From assembly GCA_947259215.1 (NCBI GenBank), contig CAMYLJ010000005.1:1-64000 (forward strand): a stretch of 64,000 nt of DNA, in the 5' to 3' direction. The first letter of the stretch is position 1. Every line of letters starts with the position of its first letter. The notes under the pieces were generated by a model, which saw only the letters and a program-made list of their open reading frames with translations, had not been told where the DNA came from and did no database searches. Both the position numbers and the translations under genes were made by a program. Shown here piece by piece: positions 9,152-17,857 of the stretch. Source of the DNA: an uncultured delta proteobacterium (GTDB taxonomy: Bacteria > Myxococcota_A > UBA9160 > JAFDET01).

Positions 9152-9165
9152 CCCAACGTGTTCGA
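9152..9165. promoter_or_regulatory. Near-match to the KstR-type operator
   Basis: The minus strand reads TCGAACACGTTGGG, fitting TnnAACnnGTTnnA at 7 of 8 fixed positions. It lies 40 bp upstream of the 607-residue exported protein gene and about 10 bp downstream of a TATATT -10-like element (complement of 9175-9180). Weak evidence alone; noted because two perfect matches occur elsewhere in the window. Confidence 0.3.
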
Positions 9166-9232
9166 GCGGACGGGAATATATCCAGATTGGGATCGGTCGC
9201 ACGCCCCCGAAATGGGCCGGTGAGGGGGAGGG

Positions 9233-9263
9233 CCCGCGGGTCGGCCGCCGGCCGACCCGCGGG
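9233..9263 (-). terminator. Hairpin terminator after the DUF1302 gene
   Basis: Perfect 14-bp stem CCCGCGGGTCGGCC / GGCCGACCCGCGGG with a 3-nt loop, 5 bp beyond the DUF1302 stop codon on the minus strand. No clear U-run follows. Confidence 0.6.
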
Positions 9264-9268
9264 GATGC

Positions 9269-12200
9269 CTAGAACGTGTAGCGGATGCGGGCGAAGATCT
9301 CGTCGCGGTCGCGCACCGCCGAGAGGCCCCGCTCGGTGAAGGTGTTCTCGCGGTTCCCGCCCGCGGCGTAGGGCGGGCTGCCGACCCCCGCGATCGGTCG
9401 CACCACGTTCTGGAACCGGCCGTAGAAGACCGCCACCCCGAGCTGGGCCGAGAAGTTCTGGGTGAAGCGCCAGGTGATGTTGGGCAGGATCGCGCCGGAG
9501 TTGGACTGGAAGTCGTAGACGAAGGTCACCGCCTGGAGCAGCCGGTCCTGGAAGTAGCCCGTGTTGATGGTGAAGGTCATCAGCACGTTCCAGGGCCCGC
9601 TCGACGGGAAGCTGCCCTTGTGACCCTCCACGTACTGGAAGAACCACTGGGTGTTGAAGAAGAGGGTGCGGTTGGCGTTCAGGAAGTTCACGAACGTGGG
9701 GCGATCGATCGAGACCGTCAGGTTGTAGGTGTCCACGTCGGTCAGGCCGTTGAACTCGTCGTTGTTCGCCTGCGGGAAGTCGTTGATCCAGGTGGCCTCG
9801 AGGCTCCAGCTGGTCTTGGTGCGGTCCTCCGCGAAGTCCATGGAGAAGCCCAGCACGTTGCGCTTGGCGTAGCGGATGACGCCCTGGCCGCCCACGTGCC
9901 AGTCCGAGTCCACGCGGCCGTAACGGCCGGTGCCGCCGGCGCGGAGCGTCTTGCGGGTGGTGTGGGCGATCGAGTAGATGGCCTGCGGGTTGGAGCAGAA
10001 CTGGGGCTGGCGCAGCGAGCAGGCGCCCAGGCGGTACGCGTCGTTGGTCTTGAACTCGTTGATGAACTTGTCGTCGTCGGCCTTGCCCAGGCCCGAGAGG
10101 GCCACCAGGGTGACCAGGTAGTTCCAGGAGAGGGCCGCCATCTCGGTGCGGAACTGCTGGCCCGTGAAGGGGTGCACGAGTCCGGTGATGGTTCCGTCGA
10201 CGCCCGGGTCGTAGTTCTCGTCACCCGGCCCGCGGCAGCCGGGCAGGATGAAGATGTGCCCGCCTTCGTAGCGGGTACAGACGGCCCCTCCCTCGAAGCC
10301 CACCGTGCCAGGCTGGGGCGTGTGGGCGTCGAAGGTGTCCCAGTCGCCGAAGGTCCCGGGGAATCCCGGCCACGACTGCATCAGCGTCCCCAGTTCCGCA
10401 TTCAGCAGGTCGATGCCCTGGGCGTCGCAGTTGGTGCCGAAGAGGGGCCCGCAGCCGAGCAGCGCCTCCTGCTCGTCGGTCAGGCGCTCCGAGAGGCACT
10501 GCGGGAACGAAGTGCCTGTCAGCAGCCGCACCAGCGGGGTGGTGCAGAAGATGGACTGGCTCGGGATGCCCCCGTCGTTGACGTCGGCGTTCAAGGGCAC
10601 GATCACGGAGCCGCCGAACGGGTTGGCGATGGTCGCTCCGGTCGGCATGAGCCCGACCAGGCCCCCGAGGACCGCGTCGCCCAGCGCGTGGCCGGCCAAG
10701 ATCAGACCGAAGGCGTCGGTGGGCGCGATCGGGAAGCCGGCGAAGTCGGCCACCTGGTTGCTGCTGTTGAAGATGCTCTGGGCGCAGACGGAGCGGTCCA
10801 GGTCGCTGAAGCCGACGCTCGACGAGCAGATGACGGCGAAGCGCTGCTGGTTGGCAGCGGTGTTGAAGAGGGCGTCGTCGCCGGGCTTCAGGCAGCCGCG
10901 GGTGTCGCCGTCGAAGAGGCCCTCCGGGTCGCAGCCGAGGCGCGAGTTCAGGCGCCGGATGCGGCCGGTGCGCGGGTCCACGTTGCGCTCGTAGGTGAAG
11001 ATCTTCTCGATGTAGGGGAGGTCGCTGTAGCCCCAGAAGTCGGTGATCGCGACGCTCACGGGCCCGGCGCGAAACTCGACCCGGGCGCCGATCTCGGTAC
11101 CCGAGGCGTCATCCCACGGCAGCGGCGGCCGCCGCTCGCCACCGAGGCCGATTCCCACGACACCGCTGGCGAAGCCGCCGATGGTCTTGTTGCAGACCGG
11201 GTTCGGCGAGTACGGCTCGCCGCAGCGGCCGAGGTCGTTGGGCGTGAAGTCGTCCACGTTGACCGCGACCTCGAAGCGCAGGTCCTCCACGGGACCCAAG
11301 GTGCCGAAGGACCACACGCCCCGGACCGCCCACAGGGGGACGCGGGCCTCTTCCAGGCTGGGCAGCGAGGCCAGGGCCAGATCCACGGGGTTGAACTGGT
11401 CGGTCGTGCGGAAGAGCTCCGTCTTGCCCCAGACGATGCTCTGGCGGCCCGCGCGCACCCAGAGCTGCGACTCGAAGAACTCGAGATCGAAGTAGGCCTC
11501 CTTGAGCTCGCGGGTCTGCTCCTGGCTGGCGCCGTGGTTCCAGGCCAGCTGGTTCTGGCTGAAGTTCTGGTCGAAGTCGTCGAAGTCGTTGTCGCGCAGG
11601 ATGCGGGCAAACGAGTGGTTCGGTATGAAGAGCCCGCGCGGCTCCGCCGGGTTGCCGTTGGGCGAGACGGCGGCGGCCGCGATGTTCGGCGGCGGGCGGT
11701 AGGGCAGGGCGGTGGAGCCGACGCTCATCGAGCTCGGGTTGAAGTCCAGGGGGTTGAAGGGGTTCGCGCGGTCGGCGAGCGCGCCTGCGTTGATGATCCA
11801 GTTCTCGGGCTTCCAGGGCCCGAGGAGCTGCTTTTCCGTGCCGCCCTCGGAGCCCAGCACCTCGCGTGACGCCCAGCGGTACTGCGCCTGGCCCACCGGG
11901 TTGATGAAGCGCGCGAAGGTGTAGGCGGCCGGGTCGTCGGGGGTCCCGAGTACGCCGTCCAGGCCCTCGACGCCGAAGAGGGTGTCGACCCCGGGCACGT
12001 GCCAGATGAAGGCCAACGAGCTGGTCTGCGGTACCGGCGCGTCCCTGAACTCGAAGCCCAGCTCCTCGATCGGGATGGTGTGGAGCCGGCGGGTGTCGCC
12101 GGTGGGGAGCGTGCCTGTCAAGCCCGAGCGCCGCGCGCTCGAGAGGCGACCCGGCAGCCGGCGGGCACGGTCGCCGAAGGTGTTGGCGCTCGGCATGGTC

Positions 12201-12517
12201 CCGCAGCCCCGGGTCCAGACGCAGTCGTAGCGGGCCTCGAGGCGCACGAAGGCCGCCGCGTAGTCGATCGGGCCCCAGCCGTCGGGCAGCAGCTCGGCTT
12301 CGATCTCGATATTCAGGATGTTGTACCACTGGGTCAGGTCGAGGCCGTCGTCCAGACTGAAGTCGGCGGCCATGCCCCGGATCTGACTCTCGTAGAAGCC
12401 GTGGACCTGGAGACGGCCGTCGAAGAACTCGAAGGCCTCGGCGCGCGGGGCCACCAGCCCCAGCACGACGACGAAACCCAGCCCGACCCACGCACGCGCG
12501 ACCCCGGAGCACCCCAT
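9269..12517 (-). CDS. DUF1302 family outer-membrane beta-barrel protein
   Basis: A 1082-residue outer-membrane protein. The signal peptide (MGCSGVARAWVGLGFVVVLGLVAPRAEA) leads into FEFFDGRLQVHGFYESQIRG, characteristic of DUF1302. Long loop-rich regions with GW/aromatic strands follow (QSQLWVRAGRQSIVWGKTELFRTTDQFNP), and the protein ends in RIRYTF, a terminal-phenylalanine barrel signature. In other bacteria DUF1302 porins occur with DUF1329 proteins and have been linked to uptake or export of hydrophobic compounds; no DUF1329 gene is in this window. The ATG at 12517 is chosen over a longer frame because AGGAGGGATCCTG precedes it and the signal peptide starts there. It is followed by a strong terminator hairpin. 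Confidence 0.88.
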   Translation of the reverse strand: MGCSGVARAWVGLGFVVVLGLVAPRAEAFEFFDGRLQVHGFYESQIRGMAADFSLDDGLDLTQWYNILNIEIEAELLPDGWGPIDYAAAFVRLEARYDCVWTRGCGTMPSANTFGDRARRLPGRLSSARRSGLTGTLPTGDTRRLHTIPIEELGFEFRDAPVPQTSSLAFIWHVPGVDTLFGVEGLDGVLGTPDDPAAYTFARFINPVGQAQYRWASREVLGSEGGTEKQLLGPWKPENWIINAGALADRANPFNPLDFNPSSMSVGSTALPYRPPPNIAAAAVSPNGNPAEPRGLFIPNHSFARILRDNDFDDFDQNFSQNQLAWNHGASQEQTRELKEAYFDLEFFESQLWVRAGRQSIVWGKTELFRTTDQFNPVDLALASLPSLEEARVPLWAVRGVWSFGTLGPVEDLRFEVAVNVDDFTPNDLGRCGEPYSPNPVCNKTIGGFASGVVGIGLGGERRPPLPWDDASGTEIGARVEFRAGPVSVAITDFWGYSDLPYIEKIFTYERNVDPRTGRIRRLNSRLGCDPEGLFDGDTRGCLKPGDDALFNTAANQQRFAVICSSSVGFSDLDRSVCAQSIFNSSNQVADFAGFPIAPTDAFGLILAGHALGDAVLGGLVGLMPTGATIANPFGGSVIVPLNADVNDGGIPSQSIFCTTPLVRLLTGTSFPQCLSERLTDEQEALLGCGPLFGTNCDAQGIDLLNAELGTLMQSWPGFPGTFGDWDTFDAHTPQPGTVGFEGGAVCTRYEGGHIFILPGCRGPGDENYDPGVDGTITGLVHPFTGQQFRTEMAALSWNYLVTLVALSGLGKADDDKFINEFKTNDAYRLGACSLRQPQFCSNPQAIYSIAHTTRKTLRAGGTGRYGRVDSDWHVGGQGVIRYAKRNVLGFSMDFAEDRTKTSWSLEATWINDFPQANNDEFNGLTDVDTYNLTVSIDRPTFVNFLNANRTLFFNTQWFFQYVEGHKGSFPSSGPWNVLMTFTINTGYFQDRLLQAVTFVYDFQSNSGAILPNITWRFTQNFSAQLGVAVFYGRFQNVVRPIAGVGSPPYAAGGNRENTFTERGLSAVRDRDEIFARIRYTF

Positions 12518-12733
12518 CAGGATCCCTCCTCGCTTTCCCCGCCGAACGAGCGAGCAAGGTGCGTGCCGGCCGCCGCAGGCCCGGAGCGGGCCGTACGGCC
12601 GCGCGACGTCGCCGTTCTGCCACACCCCGCGCGATCGCATTGTGACAGAACGCGGCAGCTCTCCCAGCAAGAAATTGATGGGGCATGCCTCATTTCCGAG
12701 TCGGGGTGAAACCGCAACGCTGCGAGGGAGTTC

Positions 12734-12739
12734 TATACT
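12734..12739 (+). promoter_or_regulatory. -10 element, probable leaderless transcript
   Basis: TATACT ends 7 nt before the GTG start at 12747, and no Shine-Dalgarno sequence is present. The transcription start would coincide with the start codon. No good -35 was found. Confidence 0.45.
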
Positions 12740-12746
12740 CCCGGCC

Positions 12747-13865
12747 GTGACGGACACGCGCAGCCGACTCGTGATGGTCTTCGCCCTCGCCGCCGGTCTC
12801 GGCCTGGCCGCGGCCGCGCCGGTGCGCGCCGACGAGCCGCCGGCGCCCGAGACCGTCGAGGAGAGCGCCGCCCTGGCCGAGGCCGACGCCCGCGCCGCCC
12901 TGGCGCGGGGCGACCTCGAGCGCGCCGCCGAGCTCGCGCGCGCGGCCGAGCGCCTGGCGCCGAGCGAGGAGCGCCGCGCCTTCCGCGACGAGACCGTGTC
13001 GCTGGCGGTCCACGAGTTCCGCTTCCGCGGCGACGGTGCCTTCGCGGCCGGGCGCTGGGCGGACGCGCTGGCGTTCTACGAGGAGGCCGCGGACTTCGCG
13101 CCGGGCGAGCCCAAGCTGAAGGAGCGGGTGACTGCGGCGCGCCAACGCCTCGCGCTGGAGAACTCCCTGGCGGCCCAGGCCCGCGGCGACATCGCCGCGG
13201 CCTCCGATCACGCCCAGCGTGCCGAGGAGCTGGAGCGCGAGCTGGCCGAGCACCGGCGCCTCTCGCGGCTCTCGCCCGACGCTCCGGCTCCGGCGGACGC
13301 GCCCGCCTGGAGCGGCGCCCGCATCTACGAGAGTCGGCGCGACTCCATCGTGCTGGTGGAGTCGACCGCCGGCGATGCGCTCGGGGTCGTGATCGAGCCC
13401 GGCGTGGTGCTGACCCAGCGCAGCGCCCTCTCCGGACCGTCCGGGAAGCTCCGGCTGGTCGGCGGCGGCTCGCTGCCCTTCTTCCGCACGGCGCCCCACA
13501 CCCAGGTGGACCTGGCGCTGGTCTTCGTCGGGGAGCTCGACCGCGAGTCGGTGCCCATGGCGTCGGGCCTGCGCATCGAGCGCGGCTCACGGGTCAGCCT
13601 GATCGGCGCCCAGGGGATGGACCTCGGTTACGAGGACGGCGCGGTGGTGCGGGTGGGACGCGCGCTGGCGGGGCCGGCGCAGCTGATCCAGTTCACGGGA
13701 CCGGTCTTCACCGGCACCGGCGGCCTGCTGTTCGACGAGAAGGGGCAGCTGGTGGGATACGGGCTTCCGGCCGTGATGGGCGGCCCCGGCTTCCACTACG
13801 CGATTCCCGTGGAGTACGCCCTCGAGCTCCTCGAAGGCGCGAGGACCACCGCCACCAGCGATTAA
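12747..13865 (+). CDS. Exported helical-repeat protein with degenerate HtrA-like (trypsin-fold) domain
   Basis: A 372-residue periplasmic protein. The signal peptide runs to about residue 28 (APVRA|DE). Residues about 35-180 form alanine-rich helical hairpins like TPRs. From about residue 195 the chain follows an S1C/HtrA protease pattern: SIVLVEST.GDALGVVIEPGVVLTQ, VDLALVFVG, and a FHYAIPVEYALELL end. The expected catalytic His position reads TQRSAL (around R225-S226), the Asp is retained (D255), and the GNSGG serine motif reads GTGGLLFD with Thr at 324. It is therefore probably a non-proteolytic scaffold or sensor. GTG at 12747 starts the signal peptide. The stop codon lies inside a long hairpin repeat. 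Confidence 0.72.
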   Translation: MTDTRSRLVMVFALAAGLGLAAAAPVRADEPPAPETVEESAALAEADARAALARGDLERAAELARAAERLAPSEERRAFRDETVSLAVHEFRFRGDGAFAAGRWADALAFYEEAADFAPGEPKLKERVTAARQRLALENSLAAQARGDIAAASDHAQRAEELERELAEHRRLSRLSPDAPAPADAPAWSGARIYESRRDSIVLVESTAGDALGVVIEPGVVLTQRSALSGPSGKLRLVGGGSLPFFRTAPHTQVDLALVFVGELDRESVPMASGLRIERGSRVSLIGAQGMDLGYEDGAVVRVGRALAGPAQLIQFTGPVFTGTGGLLFDEKGQLVGYGLPAVMGGPGFHYAIPVEYALELLEGARTTATSD

Positions 13866-13924
13866 GAAACGGGGACGGTCCTAAGAAACTGCTGCAGTTT
13901 CTTAGGACCGTCCCCGTTTCTTAA
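13862..13924. repeat. GGGGACG-family perfect hairpin (copy A)
   Basis: Perfect inverted repeat with 30-bp arms around a CTG loop; both ends read TTAA, and the arms carry GGGGACGG / CCGTCCCC. The TAA stop of the upstream gene is inside the left arm and the convergent gene stops 9 bp away, so it may serve as a bidirectional terminator. Same family as the elements at 21293 and 30964. Confidence 0.85.
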
Positions 13925-13933
13925 TCTGCCCGC

Positions 13934-14407
13934 TCAGTCGGCGAAGCGGTTGGCGGTGAGGCGGGTGGGGCTGTCGCCGGGGCGGGGCTCCATCTCCTCG
14001 TAGGTGCGCTGGTAGCCGGTGGAACGGAAGCGCCACTGGCCGTTCTGCTTGGCGTACTCGTCGCGGTAGAAGGCGGCGCCGCGGATCGTGAGCTGGTGCT
14101 CGAGGTCGATGACGGTGTCCCACAGCGCCCAGACGCCGGTCGCCGTCGACTCGCTGGTGAGCTCGATCTCGGGCTGGTGGACGTGGTGCGCGGTCAGGAT
14201 GCTCGGTCGGCCGAGGGCGTCGCGCAGGAAGGTCATGATCGCTTCGCGGCCCTCGAAGGCGTACTTGCCGTCGCCGTAGGCCGAGCTGGCGTCCTCCAGG
14301 AAGAGCTCCGCCAGCGCGTCCCACGCCTTGGTGTCGAGGAAGCGCAGGTAGCGGTACTTGAGCTGCTTGATCTCCTCGATCGCCAGGATGCGCTGCAGGT
14401 CGTCCAC
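13934..14407 (-). CDS. SnoaL-like / NTF2-fold protein
   Basis: A 157-residue protein of the SnoaL_4 type. It has the typical N-terminal helix IEEIKQLKYRYLRFLDTKAWDALAELFLEDA, then the cone-shaped beta sheet. Members are isomerases, hydratases, dioxygenase small subunits or non-catalytic binders; the reaction here cannot be told. Close relatives cluster with steroid and aromatic catabolism. GTG at 14407 is preferred because GGAGGAAAGAC precedes it; the longer frame to 14464 lacks a ribosome site. It lies 61 bp downstream of the Ap4A phosphorylase gene on the same strand. Confidence 0.8.
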   Translation of the reverse strand: MDDLQRILAIEEIKQLKYRYLRFLDTKAWDALAELFLEDASSAYGDGKYAFEGREAIMTFLRDALGRPSILTAHHVHQPEIELTSESTATGVWALWDTVIDLEHQLTIRGAAFYRDEYAKQNGQWRFRSTGYQRTYEEMEPRPGDSPTRLTANRFAD

Positions 14408-14468
14408 GTCTTTCCTCCGGGCTGTCGGGAGAGTGTCCGGGGACGGTTCCCGAAGCGCAAGCACGCCC

Positions 14469-15305
14469 TCAGGCAGCGGGCGGTACGACGGCCGTCAGGA
14501 CCGTCAGGGGGCCGGCCGCGCGGACGCGCTCGAGGCCCGCGCGATCGCGGACCAGGAGGGCGCCGGCGAAACCCAGGGCGTTCACCGGCACGTCCCGCCA
14601 GCACTCGCGGCTGCGCGGGACGAGGAGCATCCACGCCCGGGTGAGGAGCAGGTTGTAGGCGCCTGGCGAGGCTGCGGGCGCCTCCCGAGCGTCCGCGAGT
14701 CCGACCTCGCCGAGCAGCCGCCCGTAGCAGGCGAGCAGGGCGTCGGGGTCGGCGCCGGGCGGGAGCGGCGCGTACGCGTGGGCGAAGGGGAGCGTTCCGC
14801 TGCGGATGAGGGGCTCGCTGGGGACGCGCTCGGGGCCTTCGCCGAGGGGCGTCGGTACGAGCTGGAGATGCTTTCTCCGCTGGCTCGCGCCGGCGTCGGG
14901 CCCGGCGTTGAAGAACACGAGCCCGTCCATCCGCGCGAGCGCCCAGCCGGCCGCGGCCAGGTCCGCGCGGGAGAGCGGGGACTCCTGCTCCTCGAACTTG
15001 CGGGTCACCAGCAGCGCGTGCTCCCCCAGCGACGGGAACTTGTTCAGGAGACACACGTGGCTGTCTCCCGCGTCGCAGACGCTCAGCAGCGGATCGGGCC
15101 GGGCGAAGGGGTCGGGGCGCGCGGCGTCTCCGGGCCGGTTCGTCGCCACCGCCTGCCTGCGGTTCATGCTGGCCAGCACGCGCACGACGAAGCGGACGCC
15201 CGCCTCCTCCACCACCTCGGAGACGGTGGGAATGGGCGCCAGCGCCCCGCGTGCCAGCGCGTCGGCTGCGCGGGCGCGGATCGCCCCGCGCAGGTCGTCG
15301 GTCAC
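14469..15305 (-). CDS. Ap4A phosphorylase / ATP adenylyltransferase family
   Basis: A 278-residue member of the HIT-superfamily GalT-like branch that cleaves diadenosine tetraphosphate with phosphate to ATP and ADP. Visible motifs are LLNKFPSLGEHALLVTRKFEEQ, the NAGPDAGASQ loop and KHLQLVPTP. The family's HxHxQ motif here reads RKHLQ, so the first histidine is replaced by arginine, while the catalytic central His and the Gln remain. GTG at 15305 overlaps the xthA stop by 4 nt (GTGA), indicating translational coupling. Grouping with XthA and an SDR suggests a nucleotide-stress operon. Confidence 0.85.
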   Translation of the reverse strand: MTDDLRGAIRARAADALARGALAPIPTVSEVVEEAGVRFVVRVLASMNRRQAVATNRPGDAARPDPFARPDPLLSVCDAGDSHVCLLNKFPSLGEHALLVTRKFEEQESPLSRADLAAAGWALARMDGLVFFNAGPDAGASQRRKHLQLVPTPLGEGPERVPSEPLIRSGTLPFAHAYAPLPPGADPDALLACYGRLLGEVGLADAREAPAASPGAYNLLLTRAWMLLVPRSRECWRDVPVNALGFAGALLVRDRAGLERVRAAGPLTVLTAVVPPAA

Positions 15306-16093
15306 TGCCAGTCCAGGTCGGCCCAGACCGGGGCGTGATCCGAAGCGGTGAGACCGTCCTGTTTCTTGCGGTAGTCCCGGTCGATCTCGACAGCGCGCAC
15401 CCGCTCGGCCACCGGGGCGGTCGCCAGCAGGAAGTCGATGCGCAGGCCCCGGCCCTGGTGGAAGGCGCCGCCGCGGTAGTCCCACCACGAGAAGGCCTGG
15501 AGGTCCGGGTGCGCCTCGCGGTAGAGGTCGCGAAAGCCGCAGGCCAGGAGCTTCTCGAAGCGGCCCCGCTCGTCGTCGGTGTGGAAGATGCCGCCGGCCA
15601 GCTCCGCCTCGTTCCAGCTGTCCGCCGCCGCCGGCACGATGTTGAGGTCGCCGCACAGGACGTGGGGCTCGCCGGCAGCGCCGGCGGCCAGGTGCTCGCC
15701 CAGGGCGTCGAGCCAGGCGAGCTTGCGCGGAAAGTCCGCGTGTCCCAGGTGCTTGCCGTTGGGCACGTAGATCGTGGTGAAGGTCAGGCCCGTGACCCGC
15801 ACCGAGAGCAGCCGGGCCCCGAAGTCCTCCTGGCCCGGCAGGCCGGTCTGCGCCACATCCAGGTCGAGGCCGTCGCGCACCAGCACGCCCACTCCGTTCC
15901 AGCCCTTCTGGCCGTGGACGGCGGCGCGGTAGCCGACTTCCGCGAAGGCCTCGTGCGGGAACTGCTCGTCGGTGGTCTTCAGCTCCTGGAGCCCGACCAC
16001 GTCGGGCGCGCGGGCGCCGAGCCAGTGGCGCACGAAGTCCAGGCGCGCACGCAGGCCGTTGACGTTCCAGGTGGCGATCCGGAGCGGGGGCAT
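15302..16093 (-). CDS. xthA: Exodeoxyribonuclease III (AP endonuclease)
   Basis: A 263-residue Mg-dependent AP endonuclease and 3'-5' exonuclease of base-excision repair. Family motifs are present: IATWNVNGLRAR at the N-terminus, LQELKTTDEQFP (metal Glu), CGDLNIVP (catalytic Asp/Asn), and the C-terminal LTASDHAPVWADL with the catalytic Asp-His pair. Full length for the family. ATG at 16093 sits 3 nt after the upstream SDR stop, and the gene overlaps the following Ap4A phosphorylase start. Confidence 0.95.
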   Translation of the reverse strand: MPPLRIATWNVNGLRARLDFVRHWLGARAPDVVGLQELKTTDEQFPHEAFAEVGYRAAVHGQKGWNGVGVLVRDGLDLDVAQTGLPGQEDFGARLLSVRVTGLTFTTIYVPNGKHLGHADFPRKLAWLDALGEHLAAGAAGEPHVLCGDLNIVPAAADSWNEAELAGGIFHTDDERGRFEKLLACGFRDLYREAHPDLQAFSWWDYRGGAFHQGRGLRIDFLLATAPVAERVRAVEIDRDYRKKQDGLTASDHAPVWADLDWQ

Positions 16094-16096
16094 GCG

Positions 16097-17035
16097 TCAG
16101 CTCGCGAGGGCCTCGTAGCGCTCGCCGGTGAGCTGTTCGGAGAGCGCCCACAGGCGCCCGGCGTCGCCTTCGTCACGGGACGGACGCGACGACTGCACCT
16201 GCGTCGGGTGTCCCCACATCTGCTGGAAGCCGTCGGGGCCGATGTAGTCGCCGCCTGCGACGTAGGGTCCGAAGGCCGCGTAGAGGGTCGGGAGCGCTCC
16301 CATCTCCGCGCTCTGGGAGAAGACCCGGTTCACGCCGAGCATCAGGTACTCCTGCAGCGAGGAGCCCTGCATGCGCGGGCCGGCGGTCTGGAGGTTGGTG
16401 GCCGCGTAGCCCGGATGGCACGCCACCGAGCGCACGTTCGCATCGACGGCGGCGAAGCGCCGCTCGAGCTCGTAGCTGAAGAGCAGGTTCGCGAGCTTGC
16501 TCTGGCCATAGGCGCGCCACTTGGAGTACCTGCGGCGCTCCCAGTTGGGATCGTCGAAGTCCATGCGTCCCCACTGGTGGGCGGCGGAGCTCACGTTCAC
16601 CACCCGGGCGTCGGGCGCGGCCAGCAGCTGCGGGAGCAGCAGGCCGGTCAGGGCGAAGTGCCCCAGGTGGTTCGTCCCGAACTGCATCTCGAAGCCGTCG
16701 GCGGTGCGGCGCAGGGGGAGCGCCATCACGCCGGCGTTGTTGGCGAGCACGTCGATCCGCGGATGGCGGTCGGCCAGGGCCTTGGCGAAGTCGCGCACCG
16801 AGGCCAGGCTCGCCAGGTCGAGGGGCAGCACCTCGACCTGGACGTCGGCGCCCGCCTCGGAGCGGATCGACTCGGCGGCCGCGATGCCCCGGCTGGCGTC
16901 GCGGCAGGCCAGCACCACCTCGGCGCCCTTGGCGGCCAGGGCCCGGGTCGCCTCCAGGCCGATCCCGCTGTTGGCGCCGGTGACGACGACCGTGTGGGCG
17001 GAGAGGTCGGGCAGATCGCGGGCGGTCCAGGACAT
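16097..17035 (-). CDS. Short-chain dehydrogenase (retinol-dehydrogenase-like)
   Basis: A 312-residue NAD(P)-dependent SDR. The Rossmann motif is VTGANSGIGLEATRAL near residue 17; NNAGVM, NVSSAAH and the catalytic YGQSK (Tyr/Lys) follow. The segment RMDFDDPNWERRRYSKWRAYGQSK is typical of the retinol-dehydrogenase/WWOX-like group with lipid or polyprenol-like alcohols as usual substrates. ATG at 17035 is chosen; the longer frame to 17116 has no coding character. First gene of a three-gene unit with xthA and the Ap4A phosphorylase. Confidence 0.88.
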   Translation of the reverse strand: MSWTARDLPDLSAHTVVVTGANSGIGLEATRALAAKGAEVVLACRDASRGIAAAESIRSEAGADVQVEVLPLDLASLASVRDFAKALADRHPRIDVLANNAGVMALPLRRTADGFEMQFGTNHLGHFALTGLLLPQLLAAPDARVVNVSSAAHQWGRMDFDDPNWERRRYSKWRAYGQSKLANLLFSYELERRFAAVDANVRSVACHPGYAATNLQTAGPRMQGSSLQEYLMLGVNRVFSQSAEMGALPTLYAAFGPYVAGGDYIGPDGFQQMWGHPTQVQSSRPSRDEGDAGRLWALSEQLTGERYEALAS

Positions 17036-17096
17036 GGGGGGTCTCCTCAGCGCGAGTATAGGCGGCGCCGGGGGGTCGGAGTGACCTCTGCCTCCC

Positions 17097-17786
17097 ATGA
17101 GGCATCTTCCAGACAACCACCCCAGCCTGGAGGACGTCGTGCTGCGACTCGGGAAGAAGCTCGAGATCCCCTCGCCGGAGGCGGCCCTGCCGGGCCGCTC
17201 CGAGGCGCTGTCCGTCGCCCCGCGCCATCAGGTGCTCGGGACTCTCATGGCACCCCCCTGGCCCGACGACGTAGCGCCCCACCTGGAGGAGGCGCTCTTC
17301 GGACTGGGCTGCTTCTGGGGCGCGGAGCGCAAGTTCTGGGAGGCTCCGGGCGTCTACACCACGGCCGTGGGCTACGCGGCCGGTTCCACCCCGAACCCGA
17401 CCTACGAGGAGATCTGCAGCGGGCGGACCGGCCACGTCGAGGTGGTGCGGGTGGTCTTCGACCGGCGCGAGACCGACTTCGCCGCCCTGCTGCGGATCTT
17501 CTGGGAGGTCCACGACCCGACCCAGGGCATGCGCCAGGGCAACGATGTGGGCACCCAGTACCGGTCCGGGATCTACGTCTTCTCCGACGAGCAACGGGCC
17601 CTGGCCGAGGCCTCCCGGGACGCCTACGGCGAGCGCCTGGCGCAGGCCGGCCACGGGCCGATCACCAGCGAGATCCTGGCCGCGCCGCCCTTCTACTTCG
17701 CCGAGGACTACCACCAGCAGTACCTGGCAAAGAACCCCGGGGGCTACTGCGGCCTGGGTGGCACCGGCGTCGACTGCCCCGTCTAG
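17097..17786 (+). CDS. msrA: Peptide methionine-S-sulfoxide reductase
   Basis: Repairs methionine-S-sulfoxide in oxidised proteins. The catalytic GCFWGAER is preceded by the plant-like N-terminal extension (ALPGR...RHQVLGT). Other conserved parts are [44 protein letters not shown] and [20 protein letters not shown]; the C-terminal cysteines (GYCG, VDCPV) can resolve the disulfide. Start: ATG at 17097, or GTG at 17139, which has TGGAGG just upstream and fits the family's usual N-terminus. The TAG stop is also the left edge of a 74-bp repeat. Confidence 0.93.
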   Translation: MRHLPDNHPSLEDVVLRLGKKLEIPSPEAALPGRSEALSVAPRHQVLGTLMAPPWPDDVAPHLEEALFGLGCFWGAERKFWEAPGVYTTAVGYAAGSTPNPTYEEICSGRTGHVEVVRVVFDRRETDFAALLRIFWEVHDPTQGMRQGNDVGTQYRSGIYVFSDEQRALAEASRDAYGERLAQAGHGPITSEILAAPPFYFAEDYHQQYLAKNPGGYCGLGGTGVDCPV

Positions 17787-17857
17787 CGGGCCGACCCAGG
17801 ACCAGGTCCTGGGTCGGCTTGCGCCGCAACCGGAGCCCTTCGGGCTCCGTCAGCTAG
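17784..17857. repeat. 74-bp double-hairpin repeat, copy 1
   Basis: Begins at the TAG stop of msrA. Hairpin 1: GCCGACCCAGGAC / GTCCTGGGTCGGC around CAG. Hairpin 2: CGGAGCCC / GGGCTCCG around TTC. Ends in CAGCTAG. Nearly identical to 63445-63518; the differences in hairpin 1 include a paired G-C to A-T change. TAG at one end and CTAG at the other supply stop codons for genes entering from either side. Confidence 0.85.

Noticed and set aside
14469-16151. A long frame running through the Ap4A phosphorylase and over xthA
   Set aside because: Only the part from GTG 15305 has family motifs; upstream it reads the xthA gene out of frame.
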